Of a stretch of DNA of 64,000 bases, positions 34,101 through 45,170 are shown piece by piece. Within the stretch, counting starts at the first letter, position 1. The number at the start of each line of letters is the position of its first letter. The stretch is from Leucaena leucocephala. Its lineage: Eukaryota; Streptophyta; Magnoliopsida; Fabales; Fabaceae. The stretch is taken from assembly GCA_037074615.1 (NCBI GenBank), contig CM073522.1, forward strand, positions 30,378,962 through 30,442,961, in the 5' to 3' direction. The translations under genes were made by a program, and so were the position numbers. The notes under the pieces were generated by a model that did no database searches, was not told the DNA's origin, and saw only the letters and a list, made by a program, of their open reading frames with translations.

Positions 34101-34786
34101 AAAACTAACATTTTAAATAATTTCTATATTTAATATATGTATGAGGTTTTATTTTGGGGGCATAAGGGAAATGACAGAATAGCTAGAGGGAGACACACAT
34201 GATTAAAAAAACTGAAGGACAAAGCTTTCCTTGGAAGGCTAGAAAAGGTTATGAAAAAAGAAGGTAAAGGAAATTAGAATATGAACCTTTAAGAAAAGTA
34301 TATATGAAATGTTACATATTACATGTCATGTTTTGAAAAGAAATATAAATACAATGTGGTTATGATCATACACGTGTAGATAGGTCTTTTTGATCGGATA
34401 TAGTCTTCTGGTCCCTATTTTCTTCATAACCATCTCTTTTTCAACTTCAATTATTTGCTATATATATAACATCACATAATATTTTAATTGGCTTATTTAT
34501 TATAATAATTACCAATTTATTAGGAAATATATAGTTAATGAAGGAGACATCACTTATATAGAGAACATCTATAAACAAACTTTTTATGTTATTGATTTCC
34601 ATTAAATTCCTTTGTTAGCATGTTTTAGTGTGTGAAGATAATGTGTGATGTGCCTTTTTATCCTAAAAATCCTAGTGAAAAAGGTTGACAAAGCAAATTA
34701 ATTGTAGATATGTATGAGTAGGACATTTGTATTTTATACAGATAAAATTTAATTAAAGTAGGTTGATCACAAATCTAAACTTAGAC

Positions 34787-34823
<37 letters not shown>

Positions 34824-36315
34824 AAATTATTACAAAAGTATCCCCCACACTTGGTGGGGATATTAAAGGTAGATCCATGCATATCATAAAGAAAAAAATA
34901 TCAATAATGTTTTTAATTTTTTTACTATATAATAAATTAAATTAAATTAAGCTCACTAAAGTAGTATGAAAATCAAAAGCCTTTCTCTCATTGAATAAGT
35001 CTCTTTCTTGTTATTGGTCATACATACACAGACATAGATAATTATAAAGTTGGTAGGATTATAGATTAGATCAATATAAATTATCGTTGAAAAAGTTCTC
35101 CAAAGTGGGTCATACCAATTATATATTTTGTTTATGGTTAAAATTAAAGAAGAAAAGTAGAAAAAGAAAGAAAAATATAATGCTCAAGCAATAATAATAA
35201 TGGATCCTAGTTACGTATCAGTGTTAATTATAGTGTTTTATCAGTATTTCATCACTAAGCATGGTCTACAATTGATTAATAATATATATTACTTAGTGCC
35301 GTTTGACTAGGCACTTTTTCTTAATTATCTCAATTCTTAAAAAGCTTGTTAGGGTTTTGTGTCTCTCTTTTGATTGATCGACGACACTGATAACGTGAGA
35401 AATCATCAAACTTAGGAGTATGTTGGTTAAAAAGTTTGAAAAAAAAATTAATGAACTAATTAGGCACTTGGGAGGATAAAAAGTGGCACATTGAATCAAC
35501 CTCTGCCCTTGAATTAATTGGTGTGTCACTCAATTAAATAATTAATATAATATAATCTTTGATTTGATAATCCACCATTGTGATCTTCAATCTTATTGGG
35601 AAACAAATGTTCATGGGGTGTTCTATATAGTAATATTAAAATTGGGTTTTTGGATCATCGTCATCATCATTGTTATTTGTGTTTTCCGATATTTATATAT
35701 ATGTCTGTATTCTTAGCATCTTCATATTAAATTGTTATTTTAATCTTTCAAACTTTGATTAACTCTTTATTTCTTACTTTATGCTGAATTAATTTTATTT
35801 TTCTAAGTTATAACATATGCATCTTAAATTAGAGATTTTCATATAGTCTGCTTAATTAGATTGAGACTTGAGTTGAATATTTCTAAAAATTACTTTAATA
35901 CACACGTATGACTGGTATATACTCCTCTAATAGTGGATAGATTATTTAATTATAACATATATATAACTTGATATTTTTAAAATATTTTTGTGTAATATTA
36001 ATTATATATCAGTTTATAAGTTAAATAAATTAATTTAAAAAAATTAATAAATATTAGAAATAAAACTTATTAAAATTTTATATTTAGAATTAAAATATAC
36101 TTTATAACTAGGTTTTATATTTAGGATTAGAGGAGTATTAAAGATTAGAAGATTTTTAAATGTTAATTTATTTTCTTTAAAAAAAAGGTTGCATTTCTAA
36201 TAAACTAGTAGTGGAATTACACTAGGATGTTCCATATTCATCATTACAGAAGTCAAAATTTGACCACAATTATATTTCTTTTGAAAATGATCTGATGTGG
36301 TCACACACACACACA

Positions 36316-36360
<45 letters not shown>

Positions 36361-36684
36361 GATGATTGCGGCTACTTTATTTCCTTTCCTCACTTTTGAA
36401 TTGCTCCAACTTTTTCAAAGATCTTTATAACATTAGAATTTGTTGAAAAAAACCTACACGTGTTGGGCTGCCCTTAATTCATCCTCATAAAATAAACATT
36501 ATTTTTCTCCCACAAAAGTAAGAAAGCACAATTTGACATGAAGTAATTGAATTAGACAACGTTACAGAAGCATATTGATATATATATATATATATATCAT
36601 ATATACTTATTATATAATTAAAAATCAAAGTGGAAACAAGTGGTGGCCCAAACTTTGATATCACTCATAGCCATTCTTGGTGGA

Positions 36685-36725
<41 letters not shown>

Positions 36726-39033
36726 CAGCAAACACAAGTCAGCTTTTTCAAGCTTCCACTATGACCCAACATAAATCTGTCACTCGAGAATAATCAAATG
36801 TTTAATGAATATAATTATAATTATGACACGTACGTATGTATCTTCTTTTGTGTGTATGTGTGTGGTTCTTTTAATTTCTTTTTGATGCAATATTGTCAAT
36901 TATTCTGGGAAAATATTCTGCTATTCATGCTACAGCTAGCTTTCATGATGTGTGTGTGTGTGTGTTTATTTAATGTTAATTGAATCTATTTATAGAATTG
37001 GTTTAATTAGATAATGTGGGGATCTTGCGTTGATAAGGAAGTTTCGGTGGAAGGTTGATTGATCACTGTGTCTGTGGCTACTTTGCTTTCTTTCTTATCT
37101 TTCTGTCATAAAGTCGAATAACCTATTATTCTGCCAGCCAAAAGCTAACTAAAGCATTATTCTTTTTTTTTTTTAAAGGAATGCAATTTTTATACCTATC
37201 GATTTTCTTTTTGTTTACTTTGTCCGATGGGGCAGAGTTATAAATCTCAGATTGAGAAATCTCATAAGTGTAATGTACAAGTTCCAGAAGTTCTACCATT
37301 CAATGAGTTAATTTTTTTAGATTTAAGAAGGTGTTTGGATTAGCTTTTTATTATAAGTGATTTTAAGTAAGTATGAGTTTAGTTTAACGTAAAAATACTT
37401 ATGAAACTATAAGAATTTTTCAGTTCTTTTTTTAAACTTATACTCGTAACTCACACTTAAGGAGAAGAACAGTAGTCTTTTCTCCTATACTTGGCACTTT
37501 AATTAGTTTAATGCAACTATTTGACTAATTTATATAGGTTAAAAAAGATAAATAAATTAATTAAGTATAATAAATGTGATATAGTTTTCTTAAAATATAT
37601 TTGTGTGTAATATTAAATTATATACCATCTTACAAGTTAATTAAATTAATTTGTAAAAAATAAAAAATTTAAGAGATAAAATAGATCAATATTTTATATT
37701 TAAAACTAAAATTAACTCTTAAATAACTCTTATTTTAGGATTGAAGGAACATAATTTTTTAGGTGATTGGAGTTTGATGAATGAAATTTGTAATAATTAT
37801 ATAAGTTTGTATTTATCTGGGACCATATTGTGTTTTATCAATGTTGGTTACTGAAATTATCAAGTTTCATTGTTTTGATGAAAAAGACTAATTCGCAAGA
37901 TGAGGTTAATTACCAAAGAAGCTTGATCCTTGTTGTGTCTGCCTGCAGGTGTTTGTCAGGTTGATACTAGTGTAACTGAAAGAGAGAAGCTAAATATAAA
38001 GCAAACCCTAGTCAACTCTTACAACACAACTCTAGCTCCAAAAGTCAAAGAAGCAATACTAAACAACAACACAGACACTTGTACAAAACAAACTCATCGT
38101 CATCGTCATCTTCATCATCAACAAACCCTAGAAACCACCACCAGTTCCAAAGATGGAAGATACAGTAAATTCAACAACATCAACATTATGATCATTCTCT
38201 CTAACTGGTTCAACCAATTCAGCGTCCTCCTTCAGAGAAGCCTCAAGGAACGAAAGCATGAGTCCTTCAACCCTCTCCGAGTCTTCCAGGTGCTCGCTGC
38301 CGCCTTACTTGCCGGACTCATGTGGTGGCATTCCGATTACCGGGACGTCCAAGACCGCCTCGGCCTCCTCTTCTTCATCTCCATCTTCTGGGGTGTCTTC
38401 CCTTCCTTCAACTCAGTCTTCGCCTTTCCACAAGACCGTGCCATCTTCATCAAGGAGAGAGCCTCCGGCATGTACACTCTCTCGCCGTACTTCACCGCCC
38501 GGATCGTCGGCGACCTCCCCATGGAGCTACTCCTCCCTTTTATCTTCCTCACCGTCACCTACTGGATGAGCGGTCTCAGGCCAGACCTATGGGCTTTTCT
38601 ACTAACCCTACTAGTCGTTCTCTTCTACGTGCTCGTCTCTCAGGGACTCGGCCTTTTCCTCGGTGCCGCCATAATGGATGCTAAACAAGCTTCCACGGTG
38701 GCCGCCGTGGTGATGCTAGGGTTCGTGTTGATTGGTGGGTATTATGTTCACAATGTTCCTTCGTGCCTGGGGTGGCTCAAGTACGTGTCCATTACATTTT
38801 ACTGTTACAGGCTTCTGATTTATATTCAGTATGGTGATGGAAAGAGAATCTCAGAGTTTCTGGCTTGCTTTAACAACGGTGGGATGATTGGTGATCGAGA
38901 ACACTTCTGTAAGTTTGTGGAACAAGACGTGGTTGGTCAGATAAGCCCTTGGATTAGCGTTGGGGCTTTGGTTTTGATGTTTGTGGGTTACAGAATGTTG
39001 GCTTATGTAGCATTGAGGAAGATCAAGACATGA
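31180..39033 (+). CDS. ABCG25: ABC transporter G family member 25 (ABA exporter), half-size
   Basis: Three exons, 31180-31290, 31417-32257 and 37949-39033, join in frame to 678 residues. The N-terminal cytosolic ATPase has Walker A GPSGSGKST (about 95-103), signature VSGGERKR (about 202-209) and Walker B LLILDEPTS (about 222-230), then the H-loop region ASIHQPSSRVFQMFDKV. The C-terminal half holds six membrane helices, starting at VFQVLAAALLAGLMWWHSDY and including FFISIFWGVFPSFNSVFAF and QGLGLFLGAAIMDAKQAST. This is a half-size plasma-membrane transporter of the WBC type. PITLKFVDVGYRVK, HESFNPLRVFQV and the end LAYVALRKIKT match Arabidopsis ABCG25 (from memory), which exports abscisic acid from vascular cells. 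Intron 2 is 5.7 kb and filled with (TA)n runs, a C16 tract and a MITE. All catalytic motifs are intact. Confidence 0.95.
32258..37948. other. Large intron 2 of ABCG25
   Basis: A 5.7-kb AT-rich intron lies between GCTAACG|GTACGT and TGCCTGCAG|GTG. It holds (TA)n runs at 33318-33344, 34789-34819, 36319-36349, 36573-36598 and 36687-36724, a run of 16 C at 33574-33589, a second C run near 33722, a (TG)n run at about 36949-36965, a complete MITE at 35919-36138 and a MITE-like block at about 37500-37755. No coding exon was found inside; open frames here have no family likeness. Confidence 0.75.
35919..36138. mobile_element. Stowaway-like MITE, best-preserved copy, in ABCG25 intron 2
   Basis: The 220-bp element has perfect 13-bp terminal inverted repeats, ATACTCCTCTAAT at 35919-35931 and ATTAGAGGAGTAT at 36126-36138. 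If the outer TA is the target duplication, the element proper starts CTCCTCT, as in Stowaway (Tc1/mariner) MITEs. The interior is AT-rich with TTAAATAAATTAATTTAAAA words found in the other copies. Confidence 0.8.
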
Positions 39034-40290
39034 TCGATGATGATGATGATGATGATGATGAAAATATATAACTGTGAAGTTATTATGAGGTTGAAGATAG
39101 ATTCTAACACAGAAGATGATGATGATGAAGAAGATGCAGAAAGAAATGGAAGGATGAGATTTTTGGGGTTTTACAGTTTAATTTAAGACTATGTAGGAGC
39201 AGATTCTTACCAACTGTAAGTGAAGAAGAGAGGTAGAAGTTTGAATTATCTAATGATGAAGCAAAAATGTATCAGTTTGTACGTAGCCAATATTCAGGGA
39301 AGAAATGAAGAGATTTTTTTCCCCAGAAAATAATATAATCTGCAATTTCCTTGGTAACTATAACAATTTTATTTACGGACAAATTATTAGTTAAAGTGGT
39401 AAACGACATCACTTCATAAGAAAGAGAATATAAGTTCAAATATAAAAAAAATACACTTGTTAAGAGAGGTAAAAACTTTTTACGCTTTAAGCCTCACTTT
39501 TAACTAAATTAAGAAACAATGACCTTTTTATTTACTCCTTCTTATTCTAAATATAAAAGTTAGTTAGGCAATTAATTTATAAATATAATAAGAAAAAAAT
39601 TATTTAAGCTAATTATTTTTAATAAATATGTGTTATTTTGCTTAAAATACTCATTTTAATCGTTATCTCATTGATGAAAGGTCCTTGTAATATAGGCATT
39701 TAATAGAGATGAGGAAAAACCCGAATTGTTAAAAAAGAATATATTGTTCTGAATAATAAGAAATAAAAGCTTTCCTAGGAAAAAAAGAATGTATAGGGGA
39801 TCACCTAATTACGTACAGTTATGCTCCTCAAATTAGGGGAAAAAAAATTATAAGTCATGCGGGAGAGACTTTAATGAAATTAAAAATCAAAATAAATTTA
39901 CTGAAATGTCTTTCGTTTTTGAAATTTAAAAGATTCCATATGTATATGTAATGATACCTATTTGATCATCATCTCATCAGGCTCCAATAATACTATAAAT
40001 AAGAGTCAAAGTTATACTAAAGGGTGTTAATCCAAATAAAAAGGTCTTTGATAATTTAAACACGAGATATTAAATTTAAGTATATATAAATGTAAAAAAT
40101 ATTTTTGAGATAGCTACTCTCAACTGGGTGAATCTGACTAGATACCAATATAAAAAAAAAGTCAAGGTTATTATTTATATATAGGATCATAGCTTTCAGC
40201 ATCTAATAATCACGTTGGGTATTAAATATAGACATATTTTTTTACAAGAATTTGACCTTTCCGCTATACCTAATTTTATTGATCACGATT
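39034..40290. other. ABCG25 3' flank and AT-rich intergenic DNA
   Basis: The 3'UTR begins with a (GAT)n tract (about 39035-39060). A second GAT/GAA-rich stretch is at 39113-39135. A MITE-like left end TACTCCTTCTTATTCTAAAT occurs at about 39535. A SINE-like piece (TAGTTAAAGTGGTAAACG) is at about 39390. No gene is seen. Confidence 0.45.
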
Positions 40291-40293
40291 TAT

Positions 40294-40560
40294 TTATTTT
40301 TTGGTACAAAATTTTTTAAAAAGGGGTTGACCTCAGCCACGATTTAAAGGTAGAGTGAAGTTTCTTTTTCTGTTAGGTGATACTAATGTTGGGTAGGGTG
40401 AGCTGTCAAGCCATCAATTATTCTCAGGCGTAAACCTAAGAACCTAGAAGCTATGATACCTTCATAAGCGCTGTGACTGAAATTACAATAAAATGGTACT
40501 CCCTAAAGATCGAACACGCTCTAAATGATCGTATATCTCACCCCTTTATTAGCTAAACTC
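40294..40560 (-). mobile_element. SINE family B, near full-length copy
   Basis: Reading the minus strand, the head AGCTAATAAAGGGGTGAG and CGTGTTCGATCTTTAGGG (A- and B-box-like) leads to TTAGGTTTACGCCTGAGA, TAGTATCACCTAACAG, TTTAAATCGTGGCTGAGG and the A-rich end AATTTTGTACCAAAAAA. It aligns along its length with the copies at 44199 and 56735. Confidence 0.75.
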
Positions 40561-40636
40561 TCACTATGGGTTTATTGGTCATTATTTAAAAGTCTCAATA
40601 GACACAACTTTGGATGTAGCGTTTAAGAAAGCATTT

Positions 40637-40845
40637 TTTTTATAGAAGTTTTTTTTGGTTACCCACCCGATTCACCTGAGCTTTACCCCAACTACATCCG
40701 GATCTGACCCGCATTACACACCTGGCTATAGTGGGTGAGTCTTCCAATGGAGATTTTCTACATATGCCAAGGCTCAAATTCGAGACCTCGCTTAAGTGAT
40801 ACCGAGCCGCTTACCACTCGGACCCCTATTGGTTTTTTGATACAA
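40637..40845 (-). mobile_element. SINE family A, copy with 16-bp target duplication
   Basis: The minus strand reads GGGGTCCGAGTGGTAAGCGG, a B-box CGAATTTGAGCCTTGG and the body TGGGTGAG...CCCGCATTACACACC. The perfect 16-mer GTTTAAGAAAGCATTT flanks it at 40621-40636 and 40846-40861. Confidence 0.92.
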
Positions 40846-40967
40846 GTTTAAGAAAGCATTTGATTTCTCTGTGCGGACTTTGGGCCAGCCCAATTAGTCA
40901 GGCTAATTTTAAGCTGGGCCCAACTTAATGATTTCTCAAGGTCATGTATATAATATGTGTGCTTGTT

Positions 40968-41159
40968 GCTAATAAGAATTAGTACAGATAGTAAGGAACG
41001 AGCTCGTATTTCATAAAGATGTGAGTTTAATTTCCACTGCCGTTGTAAGGGCTCCTTTAATAGGCGATCTCTTAAGTCTCCTGTAAGCGCTTTCTGAGCC
41101 CTGACCTTAGTGGGGGACCTGGTGCTGAACCTACTTAAACTTTTTTTTTTATAAAAAAA
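40968..41159 (+). mobile_element. SINE family C, copy 1
   Basis: Head AGATAGTAAGGAACGAGCTC with B-box GTGAGTTTAATTTCC, then GGCTCCTTTAATAGGCGATC, GCGCTTTCTGAGCCC and CTGGTGCTGAACCTACTTAA, ending in an oligo-T/A stretch. The flanks ATATGTGTGCTTGTT (about 40953) and ATATGTGCTTGTT (about 41161) look like a target duplication with a 2-base difference. A second copy lies reversed at 55605-55765. Confidence 0.75.
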
Positions 41160-41264
41160 AATATGTGCTTGTTACATGTTAATTTAATTTTATAGAAGAA
41201 AATAATATTTTTACTTTGAATTAAAATATAATAAAAAGTAAAATGCTTGGAAAGCATTATATAT

Positions 41265-41650
41265 TTACCTTTTTTTATATAAAAAATTTTGGCAAGGGGT
41301 TGGGCTCACCCACAATCTAAGGGCAGGACGAAATCTCCATTCTTCCTAGGTGATACCAATGTCGGTATCGTGTAGGAGGAAGGGAGACTTCACCCTACCC
41401 TTAAATTTTAGGTGAGCCTAACACCTTTCAAAACAATTTTATATAAAAAAAAGTATTATATATCGGCATCGCTTAAAAGGAAATGAGATTTTGCCTTACC
41501 CTTGGATCGTGGATGAGTCCAACCCCTTTCCAAAAAATTTTATATAAAAAAAAGCATTATATATCGGTATTGCCTAGGAGGAAGAGTGACTTCGCCCTAT
41601 CCTTAGATCGTAGGTGAGTCTAACATTTTTTTAAAATTTTTTATATATAT
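41265..41650. repeat. Array of SINE family B 3' parts (one inverted, three direct)
   Basis: A minus-oriented B tail (AATTTTGGCAAGGGGTTGGG, about 41285-41365) is followed by three plus-oriented B tails, each ending in TTTATATAAAAAAA and followed by GTATTATATATCGGCATCGC, GCATTATATATCGGTATTGC or GCATTATATATTTAC. The direct units start near 41366, 41455 and 41560 and repeat about every 105 bp. Each unit keeps the block TAGATCGTGGGTGAGTC in some form. Confidence 0.7.
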
Positions 41651-41715
41651 ATAAAAAAAGCATTATATATTTACTGATTGAGCCATGGATTACCTCAGAT
41701 ATAGTGATGGCCCAT

Positions 41716-42401
41716 ATATTATGTCCAGTTTAAACCCACTCACTCCATCGTGGTCTTCCCTTTTTTGGTGCCGCGGTCCATTACGTTCTCGTGGCCATGT
41801 GATGAGCTATAGTGCCTTACTCTATATAGTGGCTGTCGTTTTAGACGTTGCTCTAACTCCTTCATTTTTCCATAAAGACCGATTGATTATGAAATTTTAA
41901 GGACTTGATTGATAAAGATTGAACTTTAGGGGGCAAATTCATAAACTTCATATTTATGACCGGACCGGTTAGGATGTTATCTCAGGCCCACTTAGGACCG
42001 GTCCTTGTTTGTTTTTCTTTGTATAATGAAATTTTTATCCCTTAAATCTGTCTCAATTATGAATTTGGCCCCTAAAGTTTAATATTTATCAATCAAGTCC
42101 TTAAAATTTCATAATCGATCGGTCTTTATGGAAAAATGAAGGAATTAGAGCAATGTCTACAACCACAGCCACTATATATATATATATATATTTTTTTTTT
42201 TTTTATTGCCCATTTGATTTACAAAAATTTTATCTCGACTATATCTGGATCCGACTCGCGTCATGCATCTGGCTATAGTGGATAAATCTCCCAATGAGAA
42301 GACACTATAGCTCATCCCATGGCCATGAGAACATAATGGACCGCGGCACCCAAAAAGGGAAGACCACGATGAAGTGAGTAGGTTTAAACTCGACATAATA
42401 T
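41716..42401. mobile_element. Fold-back element with long inverted arms
   Basis: The left arm (41716-41944) starts ATATTATGTCCAGTTTAAAC and is matched inverted by the right arm (42057-42401), whose reverse complement starts ATATTATGTCGAGTTTAAAC. The arms share CATCGTGGTCTTCCC, GGTGCCGCGGTCCATTA, CCATAAAGACCGAT and AGGACTTGATTGATAAA with few differences. The loop of about 110 bp holds smaller palindromes (GACCGGACCGGT). The right arm is longer because of an inserted SINE A fragment. The open frame at 41685-41900 is part of the left arm and not a gene. No target duplication was found; a Mutator-like or fold-back origin is possible. Confidence 0.8.
42182..42302 (-). mobile_element. SINE family A fragment inside the right arm of the fold-back element
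   Basis: ATTGCCCATTTGATTTACAA, GATCCGACTCGCGTCATGCA and TCTGGCTATAGTGGATAAAT match the 3' half of family A in reverse. The left arm lacks this block and has only eight or so bases (GAGTAAGG) in its place, so the SINE arrived after the arms were formed. The SINE head is missing. Confidence 0.75.
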
Positions 42402-43899
42402 CTTAATTTAAAATTTAAAAATTGTAAGTTTATGGACCATTCCTTGTATATACCTCTTTTTTATCAATTCTAACTAGATCTACTCACACTTCACATTCTA
42501 ATAACAATATTTATTTTACAAATCTAATCTTTTATCTAAAATTTTGTTTGGCATAAAAAAATTTAAATGAAATAGATATTAAGACACATCAAGATTAAGA
42601 TATATCTCAAGAGTCAAAAAGTATTTACGGATCATTCAATAACAAAATTCTCGTATCGATAACATGATTTAAAATCATAACTTTATAAATTATAAGTCAA
42701 CTTTTTATTAACTAAATCAATATTATTTATTAATTTTAAGAAATAAACTATATTCTTGTTACAGCTTTTTATTAATTTTCTATTATATATTGATATATTA
42801 ATAATGCATTTAAATATTTTTATCTTATTTTCATCCCGTAATGACTCCAAATAAAGTTAATTATTACGTCAAAGATATGGGATTTTCCCCCCTTCTCATT
42901 TAGCTCTCAAATTGCGACAATTCATTTGGTAGTCCATGTGCTTCAAGATGCAACTTTGCTTCTTGACATGTCAATTATCCAATTGATGAAATTACATTTA
43001 AGTCCCCAATTTAAAAAAAATGTTGAATATTCATTAAAAAAATTAAAATTACTAATATATTTTAAAAGAATTATTAGTTGATCAATCAATCAAATATTTA
43101 ATAGATTTTGGGAAATTTATTAGTAAAATTATTTAAACTTATAAATTTCTAAAACTGGAAAATATATACGTTCCAAAAGTTTGCTATAACTTTAATTTGG
43201 TGCTGAAAAATAACCGCAATGTTTAAATTTGTTTACTTTAAATTTTTAAATATATTTTTTTCCTAATCAGTTAACGTAAAAAATCCAGACATAGCCTTAG
43301 GCACTGTAATTTTAGAAAGAAGCATACATAACTCAAAATTTCATATTCAAAATATTCCAAAAATATAAATTAAATTTTAAAAATATTTTTAAATTTAAAC
43401 CATCTCCAAAATGATAAAGTTTCTTAATGTTTTGGTCATTTCGTTATTCTTAAAGCTTTTAATTGTATAGTAGTGTGGGTTTTACATGTTATAACTCGTG
43501 CTAGTTTTTATATACATTATATATAGGTATAAATTTTTTGCAACATGAATAAAATAAAATATTAGGCAAAATAATAATAATAATAATAAATCATTCTATA
43601 TATCATTTTTCATAATAAGATAATAAAGAGAAGAGAATCAAATTACAATAAATATGTCTGTAAGTAGATAATTGACACTGAAAAGAATGGAGATATTGCA
43701 CATATTATATTTAGCTTCAAATGTTCCAGAAAAAAATGAAAAGAAATTAGAAAAAATGGTAGTTTCCCCTTTAAGAAACACCAACTTCACATCAAATATT
43801 TAATTTAGATTAATTGAAATGACAAAGATATATCCATTCAATGGCAGTTAAATCTCCATCGTTGTTTTGGTTTTTAATTTGTTGAAAGAGATCGTGATG
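42402..43899. other. AT-rich intergenic DNA
   Basis: No gene or clear element is seen. Short (AAT)n repeats lie at about 43569-43588. Confidence 0.5.
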
Positions 43900-44010
43900 A
43901 ATTAAAGCCTGGATCACCTTCAACCATTTATTGCCGTAATCACTAATTAGCTGGAATCGAACCTTATGCACCTTTTATACTCTACCTTTTGAATCACTCG
44001 TGTCTAGCGT
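43900..44010 (-). mobile_element. tRNA-like SINE head (minus, single copy)
   Basis: On the minus strand an A-box-like GTGATTCAAAAGGTAGAG (43984-44001) is followed about 20 bases later by the B-box GGTTCGATTCC (43953-43963), the spacing of a tRNA-type pol III promoter. A cloverleaf does not form. The (TA)n run next to it hides the upstream border. Confidence 0.5.
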
Positions 44011-44016
44011 TTTTTT

Positions 44017-44018
<2 letters not shown>

Positions 44019-44067
<49 letters not shown>
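44019..44067. repeat. Long (TA)n microsatellite
   Basis: About 24 uninterrupted TA units are present. Confidence 0.95.
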
Positions 44068-44071
<4 letters not shown>

Positions 44072-44198
44072 GTCTAAGTTTGAATTTACTGGCATTATAA
44101 TATAAACTTGAATTGGTTTTATCTAATCATGTCAGTATGTCATTTATTTTTATAAGGTACTCATATTATATAAGATATTTATTACTCACCCATTCTCG

Positions 44199-44459
44199 TC
44201 CGTGAATTTAACTGGCGAAAATATGAGACATACGACTATTTGAAACGTGTTCGAACCTTAAAGAGTATCACTTTATTGTGGTTTTAGTCGCGGCGCTTAG
44301 GGAGACATCATAGATCTTAGGTGCCTAGGTTTATGTCTGAGGGTAATAGACGACTCGCCCTACCCGACATTGGTATCGCCTAGGAGGAAGGAAGATTTTA
44401 CCCTACTCTTAGATCGTGGGTGAGTCCAACCTCTTTCTAAAAATTTTTGTATAAAAAAA
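44199..44459 (+). mobile_element. SINE family B, near full-length copy with probable target duplication
   Basis: The copy carries CGTGTTCGAACCTTAAAG (B-box), CACTTTATTGTGGTTTTAGT, TAGGTTTATGTCTGAGGG, GACATTGGTATCGCCTAGGA and TTAGATCGTGGGTGAGTCCA, ending AATTTTTGTATAAAAAAAT. The flanks ATATTTATTACTC (about 44175) and ATACTTATTACTC (about 44459) differ at one base and fit a target duplication. The downstream one is also the start of the neighbouring MITE. Confidence 0.78.
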
Positions 44460-44466
44460 TACTTAT

Positions 44467-44723
44467 TACTCTCTTTAATTTTAAATATAGGATTTAATTG
44501 ATAATTTATTTTTTAATTTTAAATATAAGACTTTAATATATCTTATCTTTTGCATTTATAATTTTTTAAAATTATTTTTACTAATTTTACATATTAAATG
44601 GGGTTTTCAATGCAAATGATTTAAGAAAATATTTTAAAAAAATTAACATATTTTTTTATAAAAAATTAATTTATTTTTTGTAAATTAATTATTTAAATTC
44701 TATGTTTAGAATTAGAGAAAGTA
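44467..44723. mobile_element. Stowaway-like MITE copy
   Basis: The left end TACTCTCTTTAATTTTAAA and the right end AATTAGAGAAAGTA (44710-44723) are imperfect inverted repeats of the family type. It directly abuts the SINE B at 44199-44459. Confidence 0.65.
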
Positions 44724-44849
44724 CATTTTTTATATCACCCTTACTTGATGTGGGTTTATGTTTTCCAAACATAACTCTTTGGTTCATGTTAACAAAACAA
44801 AAAATCTTTCGCTTTCCAAAGGATGAGTTTAATGAAGGTAAAATTGTAA

Positions 44850-45170
44850 AAATTATCTAAAGGAACCGGCTGATACCCATCGTATTGTTAAAACGCGTTT
44901 GATTAATATATCAGTTTCAGAATTCCTCTCTCTTCTAATGTGCTCAAGATCAACCAACATATCACATTTAAGCATGATATGACTTTCTGGAATTAAATTC
45001 CAGTTACGTACATCATTATAATTTCCATCCTTCAAGCTGAATTGTATCTGAAGAATCATTTTTCAAATGGACTCGTCTAGGGTACCCATCCCATACTCTT
45101 TTATGACCCATAAGCTAGCCCTAAACTCAGTCGCTAAAGTATCTTCATTTTGGATATTACAAAGATGTAT
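44850..45170 (-). pseudogene. LINE RNase H-like fragment (possible)
   Basis: The minus strand reads ATEFRASLWVIKEYG, a stop, and then DLEHIRRERNSETDILIKR. The spacing and the final H-I-x-R-E-x-N-x-x-x-D-x-L pattern resemble the end of the RNase H domain found in plant L1-type LINEs. The frame is broken, and no reverse transcriptase is nearby. The call is tentative. Confidence 0.4.

Noticed and set aside
41685..42396. Two mirror-image open frames sharing SSLNxLTxSWSSLFxCRGPL
   Set aside because: They are the same sequence read from the two arms of the fold-back element, not a gene pair.
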